A DNA stretch of 64,000 bases from Paenibacillus antri. Its GTDB lineage: Bacteria > Bacillota > Bacilli > Paenibacillales > YIM-B00363. The translations under genes were made by a program, and so were the position numbers. The notes under the pieces were generated by a model. The model was not told the origin of the DNA and ran no database searches. It worked only from the letters and a program-made list of their open reading frames with translations. The first letter of the stretch is position 1, and every line of letters begins with the position of its first letter. This document shows, in pieces, positions 1 to 9,176 of this stretch. The DNA is taken from NCBI RefSeq assembly GCF_005765165.1, contig NZ_VCIW01000005.1, positions 248,001 through 312,000 on the forward strand, in the 5' to 3' direction.

Positions 1-1
1 C

Positions 2-478
2 GCGTCGATCTCGAACAAACTCGAAGATCGGTGGGAAGCGATCCGGACCGGCCCGTACGGTCGATGCGTGTATCGGTGCGACAACGACGTCGTCGATCAT
101 CAAGTCGTCAACCTGCGCTTCGAAGGGGACGTAACGGTCTCGTTCACCATGACCGGCTTTACGGAGGAAAACGCGCGCACGTTCAAAATCATGGGAACCG
201 AAGGCCAAATACGCGGCAATGAAGAACGCAATGAACTCGAAGTCAAACGGTTCGGCGGCGCGAGACGGATGTACTATCCGGAACAGGTGGAAGGCGGTCA
301 TAACGGAGCGGATACGATGCTGATGAGCGAGTTCGTGAAGCAGTTGGAGAGAGGCGCTCCGGCTTCGCTCACGTCGGGCATCGTCTCCGCGAAGAGCCAT
401 CTGATCGCCTTCGCCGCGGAAGCGTCCCGGCGCTCCGGCCGAACGATCGACATGAAGGAATATATCGAATCGCTTTAA
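2..478 (+). CDS. Gfo/Idh/MocA-family oxidoreductase, C-terminal part (5' end outside window)
   Basis: The frame is open from the window edge to TAA at 476-478, giving about 158 residues. They correspond to the C-terminal alpha/beta substrate domain of NAD(P)-dependent sugar or inositol dehydrogenases: a beta-sheet with VNLRFEGDVTVSFTM, then an IMGTEGQI strand-turn and a helix AKSHLIAFAAEASRRSGR near the end, typical of the family. The Rossmann N-terminus lies upstream of the window, so the substrate cannot be judged. It sits 52 bp ahead of the YesM/YesN pair and probably belongs to the same carbohydrate cluster. The family call is firm; the specific reaction is unknown. Confidence 0.85.
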   Translation, partial: ASISNKLEDRWEAIRTGPYGRCVYRCDNDVVDHQVVNLRFEGDVTVSFTMTGFTEENARTFKIMGTEGQIRGNEERNELEVKRFGGARRMYYPEQVEGGHNGADTMLMSEFVKQLERGAPASLTSGIVSAKSHLIAFAAEASRRSGRTIDMKEYIESL

Positions 479-530
479 CGTTTCCGCGTTCGCTCGGGAA
501 GCGGGCGTCGGGCCGAAGGGTGGGAGCGCG

Positions 531-2393
531 TTGACGCCATTGGTGACGCTGGTAGATCTGATGAGAAGATCGGTGCAATGGAGGTTGACGTTTTACTTCC
601 TGCTGATCTTGACGCCGATTATCGCGGTAAGCCTCTATGCCCTCGACCGATCGGAGCAGATCGTGCGGGAGCAGGTCGATGTCCGAACGAGGGAAGCCAT
701 GCTGTCTTCGATGGATCAGATCGACATGTTCATGAATAACGTGGACCAATTGACCGTCCACATCTCCGGCAATAAGGAGATGAACCGGCTGTTGACGAAC
801 CAGGACAGTCCGACGAAGACGATCTTGAACGCCGTTACGCTGAAACGGCAAATCGTAGACATCGCGCTCATGAGCAAGCAGGTGGAGAACGTCTGGATGA
901 TCGTGGATCCGCTCGGCACGTTAATCTCTCCGGCGACGGGAGGTCGACCGTTCCATTACGCGGATTTGGACTGGTATCAAGCGACGATCGCCGCGCAGGG
1001 CGGCGTCGTCCTCATCCTCCCGTCCCAGGACGCGCCTCAACCTCATCCTCAGCAAACTTACATGTACGGGGATCCCGCTTTTGACCCCGCGCAGAATGCG
1101 GAGCTGCTGACGCTGACCCGGAAGATGGGTCTCGGTATCCACGGCAGCGCCGCATCGCGCAGCGTCGTCGGGGTATCCGTCTCCAAAAAGACGCTGCTCG
1201 AGTTCGGCAATCGGTTGTTGTTTACCGACGATTCTCACATCTTTCTCGTATCCCCGCAAGGCGAGCTCATTGCCTCCACCTTATCCGAACCCGCTTCCGT
1301 CCCTTGGAGGGAGTGGGTCGGACGGAACGTATCCGGCAGGAGGGTGCCATATTCCTCCGATCCGATGTATGTGACGAGCGTCTCGTCCCAGTCGTCCGAC
1401 TGGTCCATGATCCTCATCCAACCGGAGCGTCTCATCAAACACGAGCCGGCCCAGCTCCAGCGATTCACCGTCGTCATGATCGCGGTTAGTCTTCTGCTCG
1501 CCTGCGGCGTCTCGTTGGTCGTCTACTCCGGCATCGCGTCTCCGATGAGGGGCCTGCTGAACGGCATGCGGCAATGGAAGTCCGGCAATCGGCAAGTGCA
1601 GCTGCCGAACTATCGGAAGGACGAGTTCGGGCTGTTGACCGAAGAGTTCAACCGAATGGTCGAACTGCAGGACCGATACATCCGGGAGAGCTACGAACAC
1701 TTGCTGCAGAAAACAGAGACGGAACTGAAATTTTTACAATCGCAGATCAACCCCCATTTTCTATACAATACGCTGGACTCGATCTATTGGGAGACGAGAA
1801 ATTACGAAGCGGGAGCCAGCAGCGAGATGGTGCTGTGTCTGAGCAAGTTTTTCCGCCTTAGCCTCATGAAGGGCAGACAAGCGTTCACGATGCAGGAGAC
1901 GATGGAGCATTTGAAGTATTACATTCGAATCCAGCAGCTGCGTTTCGGCGATTCGATCGCGTTCGAGCAACGGATTTCTCCGGAGAGCGCCGGGTTATTC
2001 GTGTTGAAGCTCATTCTTCAGCCGCTCGTCGAGAACGCGATCGTCCACGGTCTCGAGAAGAAGCCCGGCGGCGGGACGCTAACGATCTCGTCCGGCGTCG
2101 AAGGGGACGATCTCGTCATTCGCGTGGAGGATACCGGGAACGGGATCCCGGAGGAGCGGCTTCGCTACATAAGGGAGGAGTTGGACAAGGTGACGGGGCA
2201 GTCGCTGCGCTCGTTCAGTCAGCCGAGGGTCGAATTGTTCGGACTCGCGAACGTTCAGACGCGATTGAAGCTGTATTACGGCGAGGGGAGCGGCGTCGTC
2301 GTCGAAAGCGAAGGTGGTCGGGGCACGCGCAGCGTCGTTCGCATCCCGGTCGAGCTGTGCGGGTCGGAGAGCAGAGGAGGGGGAGCCGCTTGA
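531..2393 (+). CDS. YesM-type membrane sensor histidine kinase
   Basis: This 620-residue kinase has a first membrane segment at about 18-39, an extracytoplasmic sensor region, a second membrane segment at about 311-335, a HAMP linker, and a His_kinase domain with phospho-acceptor His409 in INPHFLYNTL. The ATPase follows, with N-box PLVENAIVHGL near 500 and G-box DTGNGI near 535. The TTG at 531 is chosen because GAAGGGTGGGAG lies just upstream; an in-frame ATG at 561 is the alternative. The stop overlaps the TTG start of the response regulator (TTGA), so the two are translationally coupled. By family it senses an extracellular sugar-related signal; the neighbouring importer is the likely target. 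The ligand is not evident. Confidence 0.93.
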   Translation: MTPLVTLVDLMRRSVQWRLTFYFLLILTPIIAVSLYALDRSEQIVREQVDVRTREAMLSSMDQIDMFMNNVDQLTVHISGNKEMNRLLTNQDSPTKTILNAVTLKRQIVDIALMSKQVENVWMIVDPLGTLISPATGGRPFHYADLDWYQATIAAQGGVVLILPSQDAPQPHPQQTYMYGDPAFDPAQNAELLTLTRKMGLGIHGSAASRSVVGVSVSKKTLLEFGNRLLFTDDSHIFLVSPQGELIASTLSEPASVPWREWVGRNVSGRRVPYSSDPMYVTSVSSQSSDWSMILIQPERLIKHEPAQLQRFTVVMIAVSLLLACGVSLVVYSGIASPMRGLLNGMRQWKSGNRQVQLPNYRKDEFGLLTEEFNRMVELQDRYIRESYEHLLQKTETELKFLQSQINPHFLYNTLDSIYWETRNYEAGASSEMVLCLSKFFRLSLMKGRQAFTMQETMEHLKYYIRIQQLRFGDSIAFEQRISPESAGLFVLKLILQPLVENAIVHGLEKKPGGGTLTISSGVEGDDLVIRVEDTGNGIPEERLRYIREELDKVTGQSLRSFSQPRVELFGLANVQTRLKLYYGEGSGVVVESEGGRGTRSVVRIPVELCGSESRGGGAA

Positions 2394-3991
2394 ACCTGTT
2401 TCTTGCCGAAGACGAACCGAGACTTCTATATAGCACTGCCTATTCCATTCCTTGGGAGGAGTACGGAATCGACGTCGTCGGGACCGCGACGAACGGAATC
2501 GACGCGCTCGCGATGATCGAGCGTCTGCAGCCGGATATTCTCCTGCTCGACATCCAGATGCCCGGATTGGACGGCTTGTCCGTCGCTCGAAAGGCGATGT
2601 CGCGCGGGACGCGAATGAAAGTCATCGTGCTGAGCGGTCACGACGATTTCGCGTACGCGAAGGGGGCGCTGGAGCTGGGCGCCGTCCGGTATTTATTGAA
2701 GCCGGCGGGCGAGGACGAAATCGTCGAGGCGGTTCGGGAAACGGCGGAGCGAATCCGCAAGGAGCGGGAAGCGGAAGTCGATTTCCTGTCGCTGAGACAT
2801 AGGTGGGAGGAGCATCTGCCGCTGCTTCGGGCGATGTTCTTCAGCCGCTGGATTCACGGCGATTATACGGAGGAGGAAATCGACCGGCAGGCGGGGCGGT
2901 TGGTATTGGACCTGCCGTCGGACCGGCTGTATGCGTTGACGGTGTTCGAGTTGGATCCGGCCGACGAGCCGTCGGCGGAGGACGCTTCGTTCGAATCGTT
3001 CGCGCTGCAGACCATCGCGGAGGACTTCTTCGGTACGAAGGGGATCCTCGTCTTTCAGGATGCGGAGCAGCGCGTCGCCGCTTTGTATATAGGCAAGGAG
3101 GACGAGATTGCGGACGAGTTCGCGTTCCGCGCGAACGACGGCGCGTCGAAGCTGCTCGCGCTGACCGAAGACGCCCTCAAGCGAACCGCCAGCGCCGGAG
3201 TCTCTTCGCTCGGAGGTCGGGGCGACGCCCCGACGCTGTACCGGCAGGCGATCCGCGCGCTGCTCGAACGGGCATGGTTGGGCAACAACCTGGTAATCCC
3301 GTTCACGGAACGAACGGAAGACGGCTTGCCGGCGCCGGCGACCCCCGAATTCGAACGCGAGCTCGAGACGGCGCTTGGCATGGGGGCCGCGGACCGCGCC
3401 GCGGAGTTGATCGCCGAACGATTCGACCCTCGCGGCGGGGAATTGCGGTCTCTCGAATATTTTCAGGAACAGGCGCTCTATCTCTACAGCTTATTGATTC
3501 GTACGATCCACAAGAACGGTTGGTCGGTTAGGGAGACGGCAGGCGACGAATTCATGGATTTCATGCAGCCGGAGGCGTTGAAGAATCCCGTTCTTGCGAT
3601 GCACTGGCTGCAGCGGGCGGCTCGTCGCATCGTTCACTACGGCGGTCTGCAGCGCAGCACGATGATGCACCGGCTCATCAGCCGGCTGCTTGCGATGATC
3701 GAAGAAGACCTAAGTCTCGATATTACGCTTCACTCCGCCGCGGAAAAGCTGTACTTGGCTCCGGCCTATTTAAGCCGTCTGTTCAAGAAAGAAACCGGCG
3801 TCGCGTTTTCCGCATACTTAACCGATCGGAAGATGACCAAAGCTCGCGATCTGCTGATGGACGGCGCCAAAGTATACGAGGCCGCCGCCGCAGTCGGATA
3901 CCGCGACGTCAGCCATTTCACGAAGATGTTCCGCAGGTTCTGGGGAACGACGCCGGGCGAGCTGGGACGAGCGGGGAAGGGCGTTTCGTAA
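2390..3991 (+). CDS. YesN-type response regulator with AraC DNA-binding domain
   Basis: This 533-residue protein has an N-terminal receiver with phospho-acceptor Asp54 in LLLDIQMPGLDG, acidic residues AEDE near the start and Lys in LLKPAG. A long middle region follows, then a C-terminal pair of AraC helix-turn-helix motifs (LHSAAEKLYLAPAYLSRLFKK and the later YEAAAAVGYRDVSHFTKMFRR). The start is TTG at 2390, with AGAGGAGGGGG 7 bases upstream; the open frame extends 11 codons further but without a better site. It overlaps the kinase stop by 4 bp. It likely activates the DUF5107 gene and the ABC importer downstream when phosphorylated, which is inferred from position. Confidence 0.93.
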   Translation: MNLFLAEDEPRLLYSTAYSIPWEEYGIDVVGTATNGIDALAMIERLQPDILLLDIQMPGLDGLSVARKAMSRGTRMKVIVLSGHDDFAYAKGALELGAVRYLLKPAGEDEIVEAVRETAERIRKEREAEVDFLSLRHRWEEHLPLLRAMFFSRWIHGDYTEEEIDRQAGRLVLDLPSDRLYALTVFELDPADEPSAEDASFESFALQTIAEDFFGTKGILVFQDAEQRVAALYIGKEDEIADEFAFRANDGASKLLALTEDALKRTASAGVSSLGGRGDAPTLYRQAIRALLERAWLGNNLVIPFTERTEDGLPAPATPEFERELETALGMGAADRAAELIAERFDPRGGELRSLEYFQEQALYLYSLLIRTIHKNGWSVRETAGDEFMDFMQPEALKNPVLAMHWLQRAARRIVHYGGLQRSTMMHRLISRLLAMIEEDLSLDITLHSAAEKLYLAPAYLSRLFKKETGVAFSAYLTDRKMTKARDLLMDGAKVYEAAAAVGYRDVSHFTKMFRRFWGTTPGELGRAGKGVS

Positions 3992-4030
3992 GACGTCGAT
4001 AGGTAATGAAACCCTATAGCAAAGTCATCG

Positions 4031-4062
4031 GACTCCGGTACTCCCGGAGTCGTCTTCTTTTT
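4031..4062 (+). terminator. Intrinsic terminator after the yesMN-type pair
   Basis: The 8-bp perfect stem GACTCCGG (4031-4038) / CCGGAGTC (4044-4051) has a 5-base loop and is followed by a T-rich run (GTCTTCTTTTTA). It separates the two-component genes from the DUF5107 gene. Confidence 0.85.
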
Positions 4063-4127
4063 ATACTGAGGAATAAGCGCACGAGCGACGTTTCGGCGCA
4101 ATTCGAAGAACGGGGAGGGGTTTACGG

Positions 4128-7079
4128 ATGACGACGGAACACGACGATCGAGCGGCGGCCTATCGAGAAAGCATCACCCTACCGACATACCCGGTGCGGA
4201 CCGCGAACATCAACCCTATCATCCGGGAATACCGGCGCGAGAAGCCATACCCGTATAAGCTGTACGACGATTTGGACGACCGGCCGACGACTGCGGCATA
4301 CGAGGCGCTCGCGATCGAGAACGAGTACCTGAAGGTCATGGCTCTTCCGGCGTTGGGCGGCAAATTGTATTCCGCATTCGACAAGAGGAACGGGCAAGAG
4401 GTGTTTTACCGCAACAACGTCGTGAAGCCGCAGCTGGTAGGCTTAACGGGGGCATGGACGTCCGGAGGCGTCGAATTCAACTTCCCGACGGGGCATCGCC
4501 CGACCGCGATGGAGGTCATCGACACGGAGCTCAGAACCAACGACGACGGCTCCGCCTCGATTTTCATCGGCGAAATCGACAAGGTCAGCGAGCTGCGGTT
4601 TTCGGTCGAGCTTCGGCTGTATCCGGGGAAGGCGTACATCGAACAGACGGTCCGCATCCATAACCCGACGCCGCTGCCGCAGCGGTTCTTCTTCTGGAAC
4701 ACGGCTTCGTATCCGGAGACGGACGAACTCGAGTGCCGTTATCCGTCCAAGTGGAAGATCGACGAGGGCAGCCGGGAACGCACCCCTTGGCCGATGGACG
4801 GGAACGTCGACGTACGCTGGGCGAGCCGAATCCGGAAGTTTTCCTCCGTATTCGCATCGCTGACGGACGAGGATTTCTTCGGCGTATACGACAATCTCCG
4901 AAAGCGCGGTACGGTTCATGTGGCGGACCACCGCGAGGTTCCCGGCAAAAAATATTGGGCGTGGGGGCGAGCGGGGCTCGGCATGCGCTGGCAACGGCTG
5001 TTGACGGACAAGGACGGCCCGTACATTGAACATCAGGCGGGGGACGTCGAGACGCAAAACGAATACCGGTTCCTGCGGCCGTACCAGACGAACGAATGGA
5101 AGGAATATTGGTTCCAAGCGGTGGAGACCGGGCCGTTCACGTATGCTTCCAAGGAACTCGCGGCTACGACCCGATTTCGACGCGGAGCGGGCGACGCGCT
5201 GCAACTGGATTTGACGTTGTCCGCGAACGAGCCGATGGCGGGAGCGGCCGTCGCGATCGTGCACGACGGGACGGAAGTATTCCGCGCCGAAGGGGATTGG
5301 ACGCCCGCGAACAATGTGTACGCCGAGGCGGAGCTGCATTACCGCTGTTTGTCGGAAGGCGACCTGCGTTTGGTCGTGACGGTCGGCGGCGAAACCGTCG
5401 TCGATCATCTCGTGAATCGATCGTTGCCGGCGGTGGAGCAAGCCGAAGCGCCCGCGGCGGTGCCTTGGAAGGACGTCGTCGCGACGCCGGCGTTCCGGAT
5501 CGCCGAGGCGGAGCAGCGAAACCACTATATGGAAGCGCTTCGATTGTATGACGAGCTGCTGCGCGACAACCCGGCATATGTCGAGGCATACGTAGGCAAG
5601 GCGGTCGTTCAACTAAAGATGCTGCTTCCGGACGATGCCGAAGCCACCTTGGCCGCAGCGCTCCGGTTGACGCCTTTCTCTCAAGAAATCCCGTACTACT
5701 TCGGACTCGTGCGCATGCTGCAAGGGAGGAAGAAAGAGGCGAGGACGTTCCTGCTGCGGGTGAACGACACGTCGGCGTTGGCGGCCGCTTCGAATATTCT
5801 GCTAGGCAAGTTGGCGATGCAGGAAGGGGAGTATGCCAAAGCGCTTCAGTATGTAGAGAAAGCGGCCAAACGACCGGCCGACGCCGACACGGCGGACGTC
5901 CTGTCGGCGGTGTGCCTGCGCAAGCTGGGAAGAAAGGAGCGCGCCGGCGAGCTCCTCGGCTCGATCTTGTCGAGGGACCCGCTCAACCATGCGGCGGCGG
6001 TGGAATCGGACATAACGTCAGGAACGCTCCGCGCGAAGTCGCTGGTTCGCGGGGACGAGTTTTTCGCGCTCTCGCTCGCGGCTTTCTACGACCAGATCGG
6101 GGACAGGGAAGCGCAGCTCGCCGTACTGGCGAACTATACGGATCGCCGAAATCCGCTCGTGCTGTACCAGCTCGGTTGGCTGCACGCGGAGGCGGGTGAT
6201 CTCGAGGAAGCGGAGCGGTCGTTCCGCGAAGCCGAGGAGGCGCCGCTGAATTGGGTGTTCCCGAGCCTGCCGTCGACGCTCCGCGCGTTGGAGCGCGCCA
6301 TCGAACATAGCGGCGGCCATGCGGTACGAGCGCGGTATTACCGCGGATTAATCTTGAACGCGAAGGATCGCTTCGGGGAGGCGGAGGCCGAGTGGACCCG
6401 ATGCGTGCGCGAAGGGATGGACTATTCGGTCGTATACTTGAACCTCGGCACGCTGCTGCTTCGCCGCGGCGACGCCGAAGGGGCGACGGCCGTGCTGGAG
6501 GACGGACTTCGCCGCCCGCCGGCCAATCAAGAGATCGCCGTCACGCTGAACTCGATTTATAAGCGGGAGGGCCGGATCGACAAGCGGCTCGCTTTACTTG
6601 GCGATACCGTCGATGCGAGCCGTCTCAGCCAGTTGTTCGCGCGCATGACGATCGGCATATGGAACGATGCCGGCCGATACCGGGAAGCGATGGATTTGCT
6701 GTCAAGCTACCCATTCCGCAGCTGGGAGAACGAATATTTTCCGGATCTGTCGCTCGCGAAGCTATATCGGACCGCGCGAATGGCGCTCGCCCGCATTGCA
6801 ATGCAAGAGGGGCGCTGGGACGACGCCATCGGCGAATTGGAACGGGTGTCGGAATTTCCGGAAAATACGGGGCTCGGAACGACGTGGAATCAATCGTTCG
6901 CGGAGGAGCGGTATTGGATGGGCGTCTGTCTCGAAAAGAAGGGCGATTTCTCCGAGGCGTTGCAGCGTTATAACGAAGCGGCGGCCGAACGGCTCGACGA
7001 TACGGCGCCGGAATACGAGTATATCGTGAAGGCGATGCATCGGAAGGTAGAGCTGGAATGGCTCGGTTTCGGGCGATGA
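4128..7079 (+). CDS. DUF5107 domain protein with C-terminal TPR repeats
   Basis: This 983-residue protein has no signal peptide or membrane segment. Residues about 20-345 match the DUF5107 family, a galactose-mutarotase-like beta-sandwich, with landmarks LPALGGKLYSAFDKRNGQEVFYRN, GGVEFNFPTGHRP and FFFWNTASYPETDE. From about residue 470 the protein is helical repeats of TPR type (for example YMEALRLYDELLRDNPAYVEAYVGKA and GEYAKALQYVEKAAKRPAD). The start ATG has GGGGAGGGG 10 bases upstream. DUF5107-TPR proteins are common beside sugar importers and glycosidases and are suspected to act on carbohydrates, but I know of no established reaction. It follows a sensor-regulator pair and precedes an ABC importer. 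Confidence 0.88.
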   Translation: MTTEHDDRAAAYRESITLPTYPVRTANINPIIREYRREKPYPYKLYDDLDDRPTTAAYEALAIENEYLKVMALPALGGKLYSAFDKRNGQEVFYRNNVVKPQLVGLTGAWTSGGVEFNFPTGHRPTAMEVIDTELRTNDDGSASIFIGEIDKVSELRFSVELRLYPGKAYIEQTVRIHNPTPLPQRFFFWNTASYPETDELECRYPSKWKIDEGSRERTPWPMDGNVDVRWASRIRKFSSVFASLTDEDFFGVYDNLRKRGTVHVADHREVPGKKYWAWGRAGLGMRWQRLLTDKDGPYIEHQAGDVETQNEYRFLRPYQTNEWKEYWFQAVETGPFTYASKELAATTRFRRGAGDALQLDLTLSANEPMAGAAVAIVHDGTEVFRAEGDWTPANNVYAEAELHYRCLSEGDLRLVVTVGGETVVDHLVNRSLPAVEQAEAPAAVPWKDVVATPAFRIAEAEQRNHYMEALRLYDELLRDNPAYVEAYVGKAVVQLKMLLPDDAEATLAAALRLTPFSQEIPYYFGLVRMLQGRKKEARTFLLRVNDTSALAAASNILLGKLAMQEGEYAKALQYVEKAAKRPADADTADVLSAVCLRKLGRKERAGELLGSILSRDPLNHAAAVESDITSGTLRAKSLVRGDEFFALSLAAFYDQIGDREAQLAVLANYTDRRNPLVLYQLGWLHAEAGDLEEAERSFREAEEAPLNWVFPSLPSTLRALERAIEHSGGHAVRARYYRGLILNAKDRFGEAEAEWTRCVREGMDYSVVYLNLGTLLLRRGDAEGATAVLEDGLRRPPANQEIAVTLNSIYKREGRIDKRLALLGDTVDASRLSQLFARMTIGIWNDAGRYREAMDLLSSYPFRSWENEYFPDLSLAKLYRTARMALARIAMQEGRWDDAIGELERVSEFPENTGLGTTWNQSFAEERYWMGVCLEKKGDFSEALQRYNEAAAERLDDTAPEYEYIVKAMHRKVELEWLGFGR

Positions 7080-7094
7080 ATGTGTAAGGAAACA

Positions 7095-7129
7095 TTACGC
7101 CGAATAGGGTGTTGTGTTATTTGGCGTAA
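7095..7129 (+). repeat. 12-bp inverted repeat between DUF5107 gene and ABC permease
   Basis: TTACGCCGAATA (7095-7106) faces TATTTGGCGTAA (7118-7129) across an 11-base loop, with one G-T pair in the stem. It begins 16 bases after the DUF5107 stop. No T-run follows, so it is not a classical terminator. It could be an operator, an RNA-processing hairpin or a weak terminator. A perfect TATAAT at 7196-7201 downstream could be the -10 of a promoter for the importer, but no good -35 is visible. Confidence 0.5.
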
Positions 7130-7253
7130 GAGAAATGTCACGGAAACAAGGAATGCGGTCATGAGAATCGCCTATATCCGTCATGGAATGTCTCCTATAA
7201 TTAACGTGAAGCCGAAGGTTTCGAACAATAAAGAGAGGCGGGGATGCCGTGTC

Positions 7254-8204
7254 ATGATCGCGACCCGAGCGGATGGACGAGCGATCCGGAGGAGAGAAGC
7301 GGGCAAGAAGCTGCTCGCCCGGATCTGGAGATTTCGATTCATGTATTTTTTGCTGCTGCCCGGCTTCGCGTACTTCATCGTCTATAAGTATCTCCCGATG
7401 TTCGGATTGGTCGTCGCGTTCCAGGATTATAGCGCGTTCCGCGGATTTTTCCGGAGCGAATGGGTCGGATTCGATAACTTCAAGCTCATCTTCGAGGGCT
7501 CCGATCTTGGCAGGGTGTTGTTCAACACGCTGTATCTGAACTTCATGCAGCTGGGCCTGGCGTTCCCGGCCGGCATCGTGCTTGCGCTGCTGCTGAACGA
7601 GGTGCGGCACGAATTTTTCAAGAAGACGGTCCAAACGGTGGTCTACCTGCCGCACTTCGTCTCTTGGATCGTCGTCGTCGGCCTCGTGTTCACGCTGCTG
7701 AGCAGCGACGGCATCGTGAATTCCGCCTTGAAACTTCTGGGATTGCCTACCATTAACTTCTTGACGTCGGACGCCTGGTTCATGCCGCTCATCGTACTCG
7801 AGAATATATGGAAGGAATCCGGGTGGAGCTCGATTCTGTTCCTGGCCGCCATCGCGGGGATCAATCCGAACCTGTACGAAGCGGCGGCGATGGACGGCGC
7901 CAAGCGCTGGCAGAAGATTTGGTACATTACGCTGCCCGGTATACGGGGCACGATCGTCATTTTGCTCATTTTGCAGCTTGGCAATATTTTGAATACCGGC
8001 ATCGAGCAAATTTTCCTAATGGTGAGCTCGCTTACGAGGGACGTCGGGACGACGCTGGATCTGTATGTGTTTCAGAAAGGGATCGAGAAAGCGGACTACA
8101 GCTTCGCCACCGCCTTCGGCTTATTCAAGAGCGTCGTCGGTCTCGTTCTGATTCTCGCGGCGAATCGTCTAGCGAAACGATTCGGAGAAGACGGTGTGTT
8201 CTAA
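7254..8204 (+). CDS. ABC sugar transporter permease, LplB type
   Basis: This 316-residue inner-membrane protein has about six membrane segments and the permease EAA-type loop YEAAAMDGAKRWQKIWYITLPG, which contacts the ATPase. The opening FRFMYFLLLPGFAYFIVYKYLPMFGLVVAFQDY is diagnostic of LplB/UgpA-type permeases of Paenibacillaceae. The start is ATG 7254 with GAGAGGCGGGG upstream; the open frame runs back to 7080, but those 58 residues are unlike the family and overlap a hairpin. It is the first of permease-permease-lipoprotein genes; the ATPase is not in the window and is probably a shared MsmK-like protein encoded elsewhere, as is usual for this family. Confidence 0.93.
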   Translation: MIATRADGRAIRRREAGKKLLARIWRFRFMYFLLLPGFAYFIVYKYLPMFGLVVAFQDYSAFRGFFRSEWVGFDNFKLIFEGSDLGRVLFNTLYLNFMQLGLAFPAGIVLALLLNEVRHEFFKKTVQTVVYLPHFVSWIVVVGLVFTLLSSDGIVNSALKLLGLPTINFLTSDAWFMPLIVLENIWKESGWSSILFLAAIAGINPNLYEAAAMDGAKRWQKIWYITLPGIRGTIVILLILQLGNILNTGIEQIFLMVSSLTRDVGTTLDLYVFQKGIEKADYSFATAFGLFKSVVGLVLILAANRLAKRFGEDGVF

Positions 8205-8225
8205 AGTGTGGAGGAGGCGCGCGCC

Positions 8226-9113
8226 ATGAGAGATACGTCGTTCGGGGACCGTTTCAGTTATGGGTTGATCATCGCGGCGCTGTTCGCGATCGCCTTGACG
8301 ATGGTGTTCCCGTTTTATTACATGTTCGTCACCTCGTTCGTCTCCTTCGGCGAATACATGAGATCGGATATCATTCTATGGCCGAAGGTGTGGGTGGCCG
8401 ACGCATACTACTACATTTTCAATTTCAGGCCGTTCCTTCGCTCGCTCGGCGTAACGGCCGGCGTCACGGTTGTCGGCGTGTTCATCAATTTGGTCTTCAC
8501 GTCGACGATGGCCTATTCGTTGTCGCGGGCGATTCCGGGGCGAAGATTTTTCAGCTTTATCGTTCTCTTTACGTTCTTGTTCGGCGGGGGCTTGATTCCG
8601 ACTTATTTGGTCGTGAAGGAAACCGGATTGATCGATACGTACTGGGCGCTCATAATTCCCGGCTTGATCAGTGCATATAACCTCATCGTTATGCGGCAGT
8701 TTTTCCGAAACATCCCCGGCGAGCTCGTGGAGGCGGCCTTGATCGACGGCGCGAGCGAGATGCGCATTTACTTCACGATCATGCTGCCGCTCTCGAAGCC
8801 GGCGCTCGCCGCATTCGGATTATTTTTCGCGGTGGATCACTGGAATCACTTCTTCGACGCGATATTGTATTTGAACGACGCCAACAAGTGGACGATTCAG
8901 GTCATTCTGCGACAGATCGTAATCGCCGGGGAAGCGATGGGGACGATTCGGGCGTCCGCGGAAAGCGCAGCGTTCCGTTCCGAGAATCCGCCGCCGCCGG
9001 AAACGATCGGCATGGCCGCGGTTCTCGTCGCGACGCTGCCGATCATGCTGATCTACCCGTTCCTGCAAAAGCACTTCGCCAAAGGGGTGATGCTCGGATC
9101 GCTGAAGGATTGA
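8226..9113 (+). CDS. ABC sugar transporter permease, YtcP/UgpE type
   Basis: This 295-residue membrane protein is the second half of the heterodimeric permease. It has six predicted membrane segments, the conserved LFTFLFGGGLIPTYLV stretch, and the EAA loop VEAALIDGASEMRIYFTIMLPLSKPALA. It ends FLQKHFAKGVMLGSLKD, which is characteristic of YtcP homologues. The start is ATG 8226 with GGAGGAGG (8210-8217) 8 bases upstream; the longer GTG at 8208 would lie within that ribosome site. It follows the first permease by 21 bp. Confidence 0.94.
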   Translation: MRDTSFGDRFSYGLIIAALFAIALTMVFPFYYMFVTSFVSFGEYMRSDIILWPKVWVADAYYYIFNFRPFLRSLGVTAGVTVVGVFINLVFTSTMAYSLSRAIPGRRFFSFIVLFTFLFGGGLIPTYLVVKETGLIDTYWALIIPGLISAYNLIVMRQFFRNIPGELVEAALIDGASEMRIYFTIMLPLSKPALAAFGLFFAVDHWNHFFDAILYLNDANKWTIQVILRQIVIAGEAMGTIRASAESAAFRSENPPPPETIGMAAVLVATLPIMLIYPFLQKHFAKGVMLGSLKD

Positions 9114-9176
9114 TGCGAAGCTCCGATTGGCGGTAGGTAAAAGGGTGCGTACGAATCGAATCGAGGAGGGGTACAC

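Noticed and set aside
4443-5612. 389-residue minus-strand open frame inside the DUF5107 gene
   Set aside because: Arg/His-rich composition, no ribosome site, no family; an antisense shadow of a GC-rich gene.
7173-7201. Promoter for the first importer permease based on TATAAT at 7196-7201
   Set aside because: No acceptable -35 at 16-18 bases; mentioned only as a possibility.
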